Assembly: GCF_023652955.1 (NCBI RefSeq)
Contig: NZ_JAKLOY010000006.1
Location: 248,001-312,000 of the forward strand
Length of the DNA: 64,000 nucleotides
Origin: Geomonas sp. Red32
Lineage (GTDB): Bacteria; Desulfobacterota; Desulfuromonadia; Geobacterales; Geobacteraceae
Direction of reading: 5' to 3'
The translations under genes and the position numbers were made by a program. Positions 43,346 to 50,819 of the stretch are shown piece after piece (the stretch's first letter is position 1; every line of letters starts with the position of its first letter). Below the pieces are notes generated by a model. That model did no database searches, was not told where the DNA came from, and saw nothing but the letters and a program-made list of their open reading frames with translations.

Positions 43346-43560
43346 GTGAGGCAGGAAGAGGCAGGAAGAGGCAGGAAGAGGTGGGGAAGGAGGTGGGGAA
43401 GGAGGTGGGGAAGGAGGTGGGGAAGGAGGAGGGGAAGAGGAGGGGAAGAGGAGGGGAAGAGGAGGGGAAGAGGAGGGGAAGAGGAGGGGAAGAGGAGGGG
43501 AAGAGGAGGGGAAGAGGAGGGGAAGAGGAGGGGAAGAGGAGGGGAAGAGGAGGGGAAGGC
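43346..43560. repeat. 215-bp purine tract of three tandem repeat types
   Basis: Three blocks follow each other: about three copies of a 10-mer (AGGCAGGAAG), four copies of a 12-mer (AGGTGGGGAAGG), then about eleven copies of the 11-mer AGGGGAAGAGG. The plus strand is almost only G and A, with GGGG runs every 11 bp, so it can form G-quadruplexes or triplex DNA, and copy number is likely to change by slippage. It lies between the promoters of the divergent genes at 43185 and 43752. Long reading frames across it, encoding Gly/Glu/Arg or Pro/Ser/Leu runs, are artefacts. Confidence 0.95.
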
Positions 43561-43648
43561 CGCTGTTCAATAAAGGGTACGAGCTGTTCAGGGGACGGTA
43601 CCGCGGATAATGATTTTCAACTCCTGGAAGGAGGCGGATAGTTGGATA

Positions 43649-43676
43649 TTGCACAGCCATTTTAGCGACTTATAAA
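43649..43676 (+). promoter_or_regulatory. Predicted sigma70 promoter of the outer-membrane protein gene
   Basis: TTGCAC (43649-43654), 16-bp spacer, TATAAA (43671-43676), giving a leader of about 70 nt before 43752. Confidence 0.5.
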
Positions 43677-43751
43677 ATAATCCGTATCCGGCAAAAAGTG
43701 GATAACTTCTTGAAAGTTCATGATTAAGACAACCAAAAGGGGGCCTTGATC

Positions 43752-44555
43752 ATGGCTAAGATAGAAAAAATAGTAACCTCGATGGCGGCAGCTTTTGCGA
43801 TCTCGATCGCGGTGCTGGGAACTCCGGCGGGGGCCGTCGCAGGGGAAACATCGGTATATATTAAATCGGGCTGGTACAACTGGCGGGAGACCCTTAATGG
43901 CAGTTCCTTTGTCAAGGAAAGCGGACTCATGCACGGGGTGGGGGCGGTCAGGAAAGATACCTTCGAACCGGTCACCCTGCGGGAGAACCTGGAACTTTGG
44001 GGGGGCAACCTGGACTACGACGGGCACGACATCACCGGCACGGTCCCCTTGAAGTCCGACACCTCCTACCTGGGAACCCGCGAGGAAGTGGCGCTCTCCC
44101 TGCCGGTGGCGGTGGGAGGGGGCGTAACGGTAGAGCCCTTTGCCGGTCTTGGACACAAGTTCTGGATCAGGACCCGTTCGAGCGAGGACTGGAACACCTT
44201 CTACTCAAAGGTAGGGCTGGGCGGCGAGGTGGTCGCCAGGGATCTCAGGATCTTCGCCAAGGGTGGGGCGCTCATTCCGATCTATACCCGGACCCACGTG
44301 ACACTCAGCGATGCCGGTTACCAGGACGTCGTCACCGAGCCCCGGTCCCAGCCCTCAGCCTTCGTCGAGGGAGGCGTAAAAGCGGGATCCTTCGTGTTGA
44401 GCGTGGAGTACGAAGGGATGAATTTCGGAGAATCCTCGCGGGTGCCGACCCACTCCCTCGCTTCGGGGCAGGGGGCGGCAATCGTCAACGGTTTCGCCTT
44501 CCAGCCGAAATCCCACTCCGATTTCGTTTCCTTCAAGCTCGCCTACCAATTTTAG
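43752..44555 (+). CDS. Outer-membrane beta-barrel protein
   Basis: A 267-residue protein. A signal peptide covers about residues 1-31 (AAAFAISIAVLGTPAGAVAG). The mature part alternates aromatic and hydrophobic residues with Gly (SVYIKSGWYNWRE, VTVEPFAGLGHKFWIRT, VVARDLRIFAKGGALIPIY, FVLSVEYEGMNFGE) and ends with Phe (FVSFKLAYQF), the usual C-terminal signal for the BAM machinery. About eight to ten strands could be formed. It has no recognised family motif, so its cargo or role is unknown. ATG at 43752 is preferred to TTG at 43746; AAAGGGGGCC lies upstream. It ends against an 18-bp terminator stem. Confidence 0.75.
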   Translation: MAKIEKIVTSMAAAFAISIAVLGTPAGAVAGETSVYIKSGWYNWRETLNGSSFVKESGLMHGVGAVRKDTFEPVTLRENLELWGGNLDYDGHDITGTVPLKSDTSYLGTREEVALSLPVAVGGGVTVEPFAGLGHKFWIRTRSSEDWNTFYSKVGLGGEVVARDLRIFAKGGALIPIYTRTHVTLSDAGYQDVVTEPRSQPSAFVEGGVKAGSFVLSVEYEGMNFGESSRVPTHSLASGQGAAIVNGFAFQPKSHSDFVSFKLAYQF

Positions 44556-44580
44556 GTGCCGATGCGAATCATTCTCTGGC

Positions 44581-44625
44581 AAAAGGCAAACTGCCGCCGG
44601 TCTTTCGGGCGGCAGTTTGCCTTTT
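44581..44625. terminator. Strong bidirectional terminator
   Basis: A perfect 18-bp stem, AAAAGGCAAACTGCCGCC / GGCGGCAGTTTGCCTTTT, with a 9-nt loop. It lies 26 bp after the outer-membrane protein gene and touches the stop codon of the NRAMP-like gene on the minus strand. Confidence 0.92.
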
Positions 44626-45855
44626 CTACTGAAGGATAGTCTGGACCACCAGCGCTAGTGTCAGCACGATCATTACTATCACCGTGATCCAGGCTATGAT
44701 GTTGAAGCTCTTTGAGTTTACATACTCTCCCATGAGTTCCGTCTTGTTGACTAGGATCAGCATGAAGATCAGTACGAACGGTAACAAGGCACCGTTGACC
44801 ACCTGGGAGAGCAGCATGATGGCGATCAGTGGAGCGTTGGGGATCAGGATGATTAAGGCGCCGAGCACGATCAGGCCGGTGTAGAGCCACATGAACTGCG
44901 GCGCGCTCTTGAAGTCGTGGTCGACCCCCGATTCCCATCCCATCGCCTCGCAGACATAGTAGGCCGTAGCCAAGGGCAAGATGGAGGCAGCAAAGAGGGA
45001 CGCATTGGCGAGTCCGATGGCGAAAAGCGCAGATGCGTACTTGCCCGCCAACGGAGCCAGCGCCACGGCGGCATCCTTCGCGTCTTCGATGTGGACCCCC
45101 TTCACGAACATGGTGGCGCCGCAGGCGACGATGATAAAGAAGGCGACGACGTCGGTCATGATGCACCCTACGATGACGTCCAGGCGGGAGGCCTTGTACT
45201 CCTCGACGCGGATCCCTTTTTCGACGACCGCGGACTGGATATAGAACTGCATCCAGGGGGCAATGGTGGTCCCTACCACGCCTACGATCATCATCAGGTA
45301 GGACGGCTTCAGCTCGAAGGAGGGAGTAACCGTCGCCAGCATGATCTCTCCCCAGGGGGGGTGCGCCAGCACGGCGGAGACGATATAGGTCAGGTAGATG
45401 GTGCAGGCAAAGAGGAACACCTTCTCGACAAACTTGTAGCTTCCCTTGACTACCAGCCACCAGACCAACAGGGCTCCGATCGGGACCGATATGTACTTGC
45501 TGACGCCGAAGATTTCCATGGCGGATGCCCAGCCGGCAAACTCGGCCACGGTGTTGCCGAGGTCGGCCAGCAGCAAAAAGAGCATCAGGTAGGCGGTCAC
45601 CTTCACCCCGAAGTTTTCCCGGATCATGTCGGCGAGCGACTTTCCCGAAACCACCCCCATGCGAGCGCACATCTCCTGGACCACAACCAGGGCGACGGTG
45701 ATGGGAATCAGCGTCCAAAGGAGCGAATAGCCGAAGGTCGCCCCGGCCACCGAGTAAGTCGCAATGCCGCCTGCATCGTTGTCGACGTTGGCGGTGATCA
45801 GTCCCGGCCCGAGGACAGACAGGAACAGGAGGATGGATTTCTTATTAATTTTCAT
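44626..45855 (-). CDS. NRAMP-family divalent metal transporter, atypical metal site
   Basis: A 409-residue inner-membrane transporter with about eleven helices. The N-terminus (LFLSVLGPGLITANVDNDAGG) aligns with NRAMP helix 1, but the canonical DPGN is replaced by DAGG. In helix 6 the usual MPH is APW (TIAPWMQFYIQSAVVEKG). The Met and Asn that select Mn2+ and Fe2+ over Ca2+/Mg2+ are therefore missing. NRAMP-related transporters lacking these residues have been shown to carry Mg2+, so Mg2+ or another hard ion is possible. The gene lies 36 bp after the CBS/MgtE-N gene, with which it is probably co-transcribed. Transport direction and ion are unproven. Confidence 0.85.
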   Translation of the reverse strand: MKINKKSILLFLSVLGPGLITANVDNDAGGIATYSVAGATFGYSLLWTLIPITVALVVVQEMCARMGVVSGKSLADMIRENFGVKVTAYLMLFLLLADLGNTVAEFAGWASAMEIFGVSKYISVPIGALLVWWLVVKGSYKFVEKVFLFACTIYLTYIVSAVLAHPPWGEIMLATVTPSFELKPSYLMMIVGVVGTTIAPWMQFYIQSAVVEKGIRVEEYKASRLDVIVGCIMTDVVAFFIIVACGATMFVKGVHIEDAKDAAVALAPLAGKYASALFAIGLANASLFAASILPLATAYYVCEAMGWESGVDHDFKSAPQFMWLYTGLIVLGALIILIPNAPLIAIMLLSQVVNGALLPFVLIFMLILVNKTELMGEYVNSKSFNIIAWITVIVMIVLTLALVVQTILQ

Positions 45856-45891
45856 AGCCTCTCTCCAGGCGCAAAACGTATAGGCCCCGCA

Positions 45892-47142
45892 TTAATAGCC
45901 GGGGTGGCGCTTGAGTTTAAGGTCAAGCGGCAGGAAGCGCTCGAGAATGTCGTCGACGGTGACGATGCCGACCATCTTCTCCTCTTCGTCGAGGACCGGG
46001 ACGGCGACCAGGTTGTACTTTGCGATAATCTCTAGTACCTCCTTCGGCTCGTCATCGATGGAAACGGTTTTCAGATTGGCAGTCATGATGTCTTCCACCG
46101 GAAGAAAGCCGTCGTGGAGGATCAGTTCCTTGAGAGATACCACCCCTAAAGGCCGTTCGTCCGGGTCCAGCACATAGGCATAGTAAACGGTGTCAACCTC
46201 GCTGGCCTGGATTTTTACCTCGGCCAGCGCTTCCGCTACCGTCAGGTCCAGTGGAATGGCGATGAAGCTGTTGTTCATGATGCCACCCACCGAATCCTCC
46301 TCGTGCTCGAGCAATTCCTGGATCTCCTCGGCGTCTTCAGGTTCCATGAGGCCCAAAAGTTCTTCGGCCTTCTCGGCGGAGAGATCCCCCAGCACGTCTG
46401 CCGCCTCGTCCGGCGACATTTCCTCGAGGATGTCCGAAGCACGTTCGCTGTCGAGCTCAGTCATGACCCTGCTCCTCAAGTCAGGATCCAGCTCGTGAAT
46501 CGCCTCGCCGGCGGTTTCGTCGTCAAGCGAGTTCAGCACGTTATGCAGGTTGGGACGGGGGACCCGGGAGATGATGTGTGCCAGGTCGGCCGGATGCATG
46601 TCCGAGATCTGCTCCCTGGCCATGGTGAGGGTCAAGCGGGCCGCGTTGGCTTCGAGGTGGCCGACAAACTCCCAGCTGATCTCCCGCGCGGGAATCTCCT
46701 TCTGGACCATTCCCCACAACCTCTCGTATCCCATCCGGCGTAGCAGGCCGCGGAAACCGACGTCGACCGCCAAGAGGCAGAGGGCCTCCTTGTGGCGGCC
46801 GAGCTTCAGGTCGTTCACCCGCACCACCTTGGCGCCGTTGACGTCGACGATCTGCTTATCCAGGATGTCGCGGCGGACATGGATGTCGCCGCCGGTCTCA
46901 CGGTACCCCTGCAGCTCCTTGACCGAGCTCCTCACCGAGATCACCGAAGGGTTGAAGAGAACGACCTTCTCCCAGGCCACCGCGAAGGTGGAACCCTTGC
47001 GGCGCACCAGTATCTGGCTGACGATGGGAAACTCCTCGTCGGGGGTGATGGCGAGATCGTGAACCTTGCCCAGGACGGCACCGGTGACGTCGATGAGCGG
47101 CTTATCGAGAACTGCGCTGAGGTACATCTGATGTGGGGTCAT
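45892..47142 (-). CDS. Soluble PRC-barrel / MgtE-N / CBS-pair protein
   Basis: A 416-residue cytoplasmic protein without membrane segments. Order: two PRC-barrel-like domains (about residues 8-75 and 88-160; KPLIDVTGAVLGKVHDLAI, DKQIVDVNGAKVVRVNDLKL), the superhelical MgtE N-domain (about 180-290; MHPADLAHIISRVPRPN, EEMSPDEAADVLGDLSAEKA) and a CBS pair (about 295-410; GGIMNNSFIAIPLDLTVAEA, DIMTANLKTVSIDDEP). In MgtE the same N and CBS domains sense Mg2+ and gate the channel, but here the membrane part is missing and the next gene supplies an NRAMP-like transporter. It probably regulates that transporter (inference from linkage). Confidence 0.85.
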   Translation of the reverse strand: MTPHQMYLSAVLDKPLIDVTGAVLGKVHDLAITPDEEFPIVSQILVRRKGSTFAVAWEKVVLFNPSVISVRSSVKELQGYRETGGDIHVRRDILDKQIVDVNGAKVVRVNDLKLGRHKEALCLLAVDVGFRGLLRRMGYERLWGMVQKEIPAREISWEFVGHLEANAARLTLTMAREQISDMHPADLAHIISRVPRPNLHNVLNSLDDETAGEAIHELDPDLRSRVMTELDSERASDILEEMSPDEAADVLGDLSAEKAEELLGLMEPEDAEEIQELLEHEEDSVGGIMNNSFIAIPLDLTVAEALAEVKIQASEVDTVYYAYVLDPDERPLGVVSLKELILHDGFLPVEDIMTANLKTVSIDDEPKEVLEIIAKYNLVAVPVLDEEEKMVGIVTVDDILERFLPLDLKLKRHPGY

Positions 47143-47440
47143 TCCATGCTCCTTCCCCGCCGTGCGCGCGGCCGCGCACGAGGCTCCGCCTGTCCCGTGG
47201 TGCGGGCAGGTGAGATGACTGCTGGTGAGGCTGGAAAGGGTGTGACGAGGACACCTTCCGCCGGCTATTCATTTTTCCGCCCATCGAACGGAAAATAACG
47301 GGGCCGGCAGGAGGCAAAGGGGGATGCTCGGCGTTATCCGTTGTGCGAGGGGGGAATGCTGCTATGGGAGATGCAACTGGGACTGTCCAAAGTGCTAAAC
47401 TACCTCCGTAGCTGGTCCTGCCTGGACGTGACCGTGAAAA
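47143..47440. other. Region between the CBS gene and the ncRNA terminator
   Basis: About 300 bp. It holds the palindrome at 47161 and probably the promoter of the minus-strand CBS/NRAMP unit, but no clear -35/-10 pair was identified. No reading frame here looks coding. Confidence 0.5.
47161..47180. promoter_or_regulatory. Perfect 20-bp palindrome upstream of the CBS gene
   Basis: CGTGCGCGCGGCCGCGCACG is identical on both strands and lies 18 bp upstream of the CBS gene start. It could be an operator or, in RNA, a very stable hairpin that affects initiation of translation. Confidence 0.5.
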
Positions 47441-47447
47441 TAAAAAA

Positions 47448-47469
47448 GGCCGCGGGAAATCCCACGGCC
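47448..47469 (-). terminator. Rho-independent terminator of the ncRNA
   Basis: Minus strand: GGCCGTGGGATTTCCCGCGG folds with one mismatch and is followed by CCTTTTTTATTTTC. The same stem also carries an A/T run on the plus strand, but the better T-run is on minus. Confidence 0.8.
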
Positions 47470-47634
47470 CTTCAAAAAAAGGTCCTGGCTGATTCCCCTC
47501 TCGTAGATTTTCGGCAGTGCACAACGTAGGTTAGTTAAAACCAGCTACCTTAGGTAAAGCCTTATGCCGACAATACCTGGTCTACCCATTGGCGTCTTTC
47601 GACATTTCTGGGCAGTAGCTTCTGTTTGTGCAAA

Positions 47635-47655
47635 CGCCTCATGCTAACGAGGAAC
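47635..47655. repeat. attL, 21-bp direct repeat
   Basis: CGCCTCATGCTAACGAGGAAC, identical to 56535-56555. It contains the arms CCTC and GAGG around an 8-bp centre, as expected of a tyrosine-recombinase core site. It forms the first 21 nt of the ncRNA. Confidence 0.93.
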
Positions 47656-47685
47656 TTGATAGAGTAGGTAACTTGGCGTTTTCAA
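47656..47685 (-). promoter_or_regulatory. Promoter-like sequence of the element facing the ncRNA
   Basis: Minus strand: TTGAAA (47685-47680), 18-bp spacer, TATCAA (47661-47656), directly adjoining attL. It faces the ncRNA and has the same 18-bp spacing as the host promoter at attR, placed 5 bp closer to the repeat. It could replace the lost host promoter. Confidence 0.55.
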
Positions 47686-48118
47686 AAGAGTTTTCCCACG
47701 CCTCATTCCTGCTAAATGTTCAAGATTTGTATCAGCTTTTTTGCAACGTGGCAAGCTAAAAATGCCATCTGTATAGTGTTTGTCTCCACCCCCTGCGACC
47801 ACCCACCGACCCGCACCACGTCTGCGTATAACATTCAGATTTAAATATATTCAAGAAACTATATGGGTGATATTGAACCATCCCCTGCATAGCTTCCCTC
47901 ATTCTCACGTCTGTTCAGGTCCTACAACCAGGACCACCGGCACCGCGCCTGCTCTAAACGCCATTTACCGGCGCTCCCTCCTCCTAAATCTAAAACGTAA
48001 ATACCGCCCTAGAAAAGTTCACAACCACCTTGAGAAAAAGTGATTATTAAAATGTACATAATATAGTAGGGGGCAAAATTTACCCCTGACCAATTCCCAC
48101 AGTCACAGGTGCTCCCCT
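47686..48118. other. Left non-coding region of the element, possible replication origin
   Basis: About 430 bp with lower GC than the genes around it. Short frames occur but none has a ribosome site or convincing composition. AT-rich stretches at 47825-47870 and 48035-48075 (TTATTAAAATGTACATAATA) followed by GGGGGCAAAATTTACCCC, a small inverted repeat, lie just before the initiator gene, a usual position for a rolling-circle origin. No origin motif is recognised. Confidence 0.45.
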
Positions 48119-49072
48119 ATGCCCGATTGTCAGATTCACCACCTCTCCTTCACCTTACCGCAGCCACTCACCGACGTAGACCTCCCGCAGCTCATGCAGG
48201 AGCTGTTCAACATCGAAGGACTCGACCCGGCAGCGGTCAAACTCCCTCGTGGTCGGAACGGCTACCGGGAGGCGTACTCCCTCACCGGAGAACACGGCTC
48301 CGAGCTTATCAGCATCCAACTCGCTGGCGTCGCCGGTAGCCTCAAAGGAACCTCCCACATCGACGTGCACGGGGACGCCCTGAACGCTGGGGGCTTTGAC
48401 GTTCACCAGCTCTGCAAGGCGATCATGGCCCGGCGTGGCTGGGTGACGCGGGTGGACCTCGCCGCTGACGATACCGACAGCTTGCTTCCGTGGGCGGAGA
48501 TCGTCGAATGCAGCCGGGCCGACCAGTACGAAAACCGCATCACTACGACAACCTGCCGCCCCAGGAAGGATCGGCAGACAGGGAAGATGGAGCCAAACCC
48601 GCCCACGTACATGAGGGGCGCAGGGGAAACCATTTACTACGGGGAGCTTGACTCCGATCTGTCGATCTGCGCTTACACCCGGCGCGGCCCGGTGCGCATC
48701 GAAACCAGGATTAGGAACCGCGCCGCCGCCACCGACGTTATCCGCCGCATTGCCGAGGGGGAGGTGCTACCCGAGCTGATGCTGGGGGTGCTTAGGCGGA
48801 ACCTGATGTTCCACGCCAACGGCATGAAGAGGAAGGACCGCCGCCCCGTGGCGTCGTGGTGGTCCGAGTTCCTGAACTCCGCCGCAGCCGTGAAGCTCCC
48901 CAGGAAACGACCTGAAGCCCACCGCTCGCCGTGGTTCGTGCCGCCGACTCGCGCCGACCGCTTTGTAAAGGCATTCAAGCGTAACCTCGTGGGAGCGACG
49001 CCGGAGGAGATCCAGGGGCTTGCCGAGATGCTTTACAGCCTTGCCGGAACCTCACCAGTACCCGCGTTTTAG
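48119..49072 (+). CDS. Replication initiation factor (Rep_trans-like)
   Basis: A 317-residue protein. The central segment WVTRVDLAADDTDSLLPWAE (about residues 104-123) matches the RxD-x-A-x-D motif of Rep_trans/phage replication initiation factors. It is followed by TIYYGELDSDLSICAYTRRGPVRIE near 177-201, in which the Tyr-Gly and the Arg-Ile-Glu are the usual landmarks of that family. These proteins nick the origin and start rolling-circle replication of small plasmids and filamentous phages. The C-terminal half is helical and basic. ATG at 48119 has only a weak ribosome site. It is the first gene inside the element. Family assigned by motif; moderately certain. Confidence 0.75.
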   Translation: MPDCQIHHLSFTLPQPLTDVDLPQLMQELFNIEGLDPAAVKLPRGRNGYREAYSLTGEHGSELISIQLAGVAGSLKGTSHIDVHGDALNAGGFDVHQLCKAIMARRGWVTRVDLAADDTDSLLPWAEIVECSRADQYENRITTTTCRPRKDRQTGKMEPNPPTYMRGAGETIYYGELDSDLSICAYTRRGPVRIETRIRNRAAATDVIRRIAEGEVLPELMLGVLRRNLMFHANGMKRKDRRPVASWWSEFLNSAAAVKLPRKRPEAHRSPWFVPPTRADRFVKAFKRNLVGATPEEIQGLAEMLYSLAGTSPVPAF

Positions 49073-49180
49073 ATTCCACTTTGGAAATGGACCCTTATGA
49101 TTATCTATCACCCATTTCCACACCCTCAATAATCCTAGCAACTTACACAACACGCCCAAAGGGCACCCAGGAGACCACCC

Positions 49181-49441
49181 ATGAACACCATCGACCAGCT
49201 CAACGACCGCATCGACGCCATCCACGACCAGTACGACCGGACCTCCCCGGAGTACAAGACCATCCTCGCTCTCAATGGCCACCTCTTCCGCGTGCTCAAG
49301 CCCGAGGCCCGCCCTGAGGCCCGCGACAGCATCAAGGCCCTGCTTACCGCTCACCTCGACCAGCCCACCCTCTACAAGGACATGCTGGGGATCGTGGAAC
49401 TGTTCACCGGCATGGTGGAAGCCGCCCAGGACGCAGCCTAA
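49181..49441 (+). CDS. Small hypothetical protein of the element
   Basis: An 86-residue acidic protein, ATG at 49181 behind CAGGAGACC. It is mostly alpha-helical by composition (DQLNDRIDAIHDQYDRTSPE, LLTAHLDQPTLYKDMLGIVE). No family recognised, no Cys motif, no membrane segment. In this position small plasmids often carry single-strand-binding or copy-control proteins, but nothing in the sequence shows that. Confidence 0.6.
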   Translation: MNTIDQLNDRIDAIHDQYDRTSPEYKTILALNGHLFRVLKPEARPEARDSIKALLTAHLDQPTLYKDMLGIVELFTGMVEAAQDAA

Positions 49442-49547
49442 CAACTTTTGCGGCGCCTCCTTACGTCCCGGCAGGGTAACCGGACCCCGCCCCCGAGGGT
49501 GCAAGAATCGGGGGATACCTAAACTCAACTCACAGGAGATCATCCGC

Positions 49548-50183
49548 ATGAATACCAGCCTCGACTTAGACAGCATCCACAGCCAGCTCCGCGACCTCGC
49601 CACCAAGAGAGCCGCAGGCATTGCCGAGTACGGCACTGAGTACCGGCTTAACGGGACAGAGCGCACCTTCCGCGCCATCCTCGACAAGGACGCCAAGGGC
49701 GCCATGTTCCAGGCTGACGCACCCCTCCAACCCGGCCAGCTCTACGAGTCCAAGACCGGGACCATCATCATCCTTGCCGCCCAGGACTTCCCCGGCTGCA
49801 AGGCCGCGACCGTCGCCGAAGTTGTAGGCAGTGCCCAGGTGCTCCAGAAGACCGCGACCAGCGGCCCCCAGGGTGCAGCCGTGATTCTCACCTCCACCGC
49901 TCAGACCACTCCCATCCTCTCCCACTCCTCCACCAAGGGCGACGAGGTGACCGTGCCCGTCCGGTTCGCGTCGATCAAGGGCCGGGTGCTGAAGACCGCA
50001 TCGGGGCAGCTCCTGGAAGTGACCGCCGCCCGCATTGAAGGGCAGGTAGCACACCTGAAGTGTGAGCCTTACCGGGAGCCGGAAACCAAGTCACTGAAGT
50101 GTGAGCCGACCCCGCCCAGGTGGGTGACCGACGCGCCCCAGAAAGCGCCCTGGCACTCCTCCAGCTCCTACAACGGCTGGTAG
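49548..50183 (+). CDS. Hypothetical protein of the element
   Basis: A 211-residue protein, ATG at 49548, AGGAGA upstream. The N-terminal 90 residues (TRTFRAILD-like stretch, then PLQPGQLYESKTGTIIILAA) suggest a small beta-rich domain similar in style to phage tail-attachment or head-joining proteins, followed by a Ser/Thr-rich section and a beta segment (VPVRFASIKGRVLKTASGQL). The C-terminal end is Pro/Ser-rich and stops with SSSYNGW. The function is unknown; the phage-like comparison is only an impression. Confidence 0.6.
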   Translation: MNTSLDLDSIHSQLRDLATKRAAGIAEYGTEYRLNGTERTFRAILDKDAKGAMFQADAPLQPGQLYESKTGTIIILAAQDFPGCKAATVAEVVGSAQVLQKTATSGPQGAAVILTSTAQTTPILSHSSTKGDEVTVPVRFASIKGRVLKTASGQLLEVTAARIEGQVAHLKCEPYREPETKSLKCEPTPPRWVTDAPQKAPWHSSSSYNGW

Positions 50184-50306
50184 CAAATGGGAGGGCGCCG
50201 CCCCTGGCGCCCTTCACCTCACAACATGATCCCAAAACGTGGAGGATGCCCCACGGCGGGTTTTCTCCGCTAACCCCTACCCACCCCCCTGCACCACGAG
50301 GACACA

Positions 50307-50819
50307 ATGATTAGGAATCTCATCGACCTGCACCCCAGGATGGACCACGAGGAGTGGTTGCAGCTACTGGGGAGTTGCTGGTTGACCTCTGCCATTACCC
50401 CGAGCCTGTACCAGCTCATGCAGATCATGGGTACTGACGGCCCCCTTCTCCCCATGATGACCGACCAGGAGCAGGACGCTTACAACTCCCTCCCCGACAG
50501 TATCACCGTCTATCGCGGCGGGTTCGCCTGCAACATTCACGGCGCCTCGTGGACTCAGAACGCGCTTGCCGCCGCCCTTTACCCTTTCGAGCACATCAAG
50601 CGGGGCACGTATCCAGACTTGGAGAACGACCGGCCCTTGCTGGCGACCGCCACGGTGGGTAAACGGAACGTAATGGCCGTCAAGATCTGCGAGCAGTACA
50701 CCGGGTTTACTGAGATCATCACCTTCTCTGCCCAGATTCAGCGCGTGGAACTCCTCACCACGCATGAGGAGATGTTGCTGAAGTGGCCATTTAAGGACTT
50801 CACCGGAGGAAAAGCATGA
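50307..50819 (+). CDS. ADP-ribosyltransferase-like protein
   Basis: A 170-residue protein. The second half shows the three landmarks of the R-S-E class of ADP-ribosyltransferases: Arg in ITVYRGGFA near residues 66-74, the Ser-x-Thr strand in GASWTQNALAAALY near 79-92, and a Glu in TGFTEIITF near 132-140 in the place of the catalytic Glu. The residue two positions before that Glu is Phe, not Glu/Gln, so it is probably not arginine-specific. Small phage and plasmid proteins with the YRG...SWT...E layout are widespread. Overlap of 4 bp with the next gene (ATGA) shows that they are translated together. Activity and target are unknown. Confidence 0.6.
   Translation: MIRNLIDLHPRMDHEEWLQLLGSCWLTSAITPSLYQLMQIMGTDGPLLPMMTDQEQDAYNSLPDSITVYRGGFACNIHGASWTQNALAAALYPFEHIKRGTYPDLENDRPLLATATVGKRNVMAVKICEQYTGFTEIITFSAQIQRVELLTTHEEMLLKWPFKDFTGGKA

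Larger units (their letters stand above)
47441..47655 (-). ncRNA. Structured non-coding RNA gene at the attachment site
   Basis: No coding frame is visible, but the minus strand has the marks of an RNA gene. It ends at 47436-47469 in a hairpin (GGCCGTGGGA / TCCCGCGGCC with one mismatch) followed by TTTTTTATTTT. The 5' end (TTCCTCGTTAG from 47654) can pair with CTACGAGAGGGGAA near 47495, and inside this GCACAA pairs with TTGTGC and AGCTAC with GTAGCT, forming a long rod with side hairpins. A length of about 190-215 nt with paired ends resembles 6S RNA, but the sequence was not recognised as any known family. Its original promoter is now 8.9 kb away at 56561-56590. Confidence 0.6.

Noticed and set aside
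43295..43660. Pro/Ser/Leu-rich (minus) and Gly/Glu/Arg-rich (plus) reading frames
   Set aside because: They are translations of the purine tandem repeat; no ribosome site or domain, and several frames are open at once.
47620..47660. tRNA gene as the attachment site (CCTCATGCTAACGAGG looks like an anticodon arm)
   Set aside because: The stem does not pair correctly around a 7-nt loop, and no acceptor, D or T arm exists on either strand in the flanks.
47780..48043. 87-codon frame in the left end of the element
   Set aside because: No ribosome site, uneven composition, no recognisable domain; more likely non-coding origin region.
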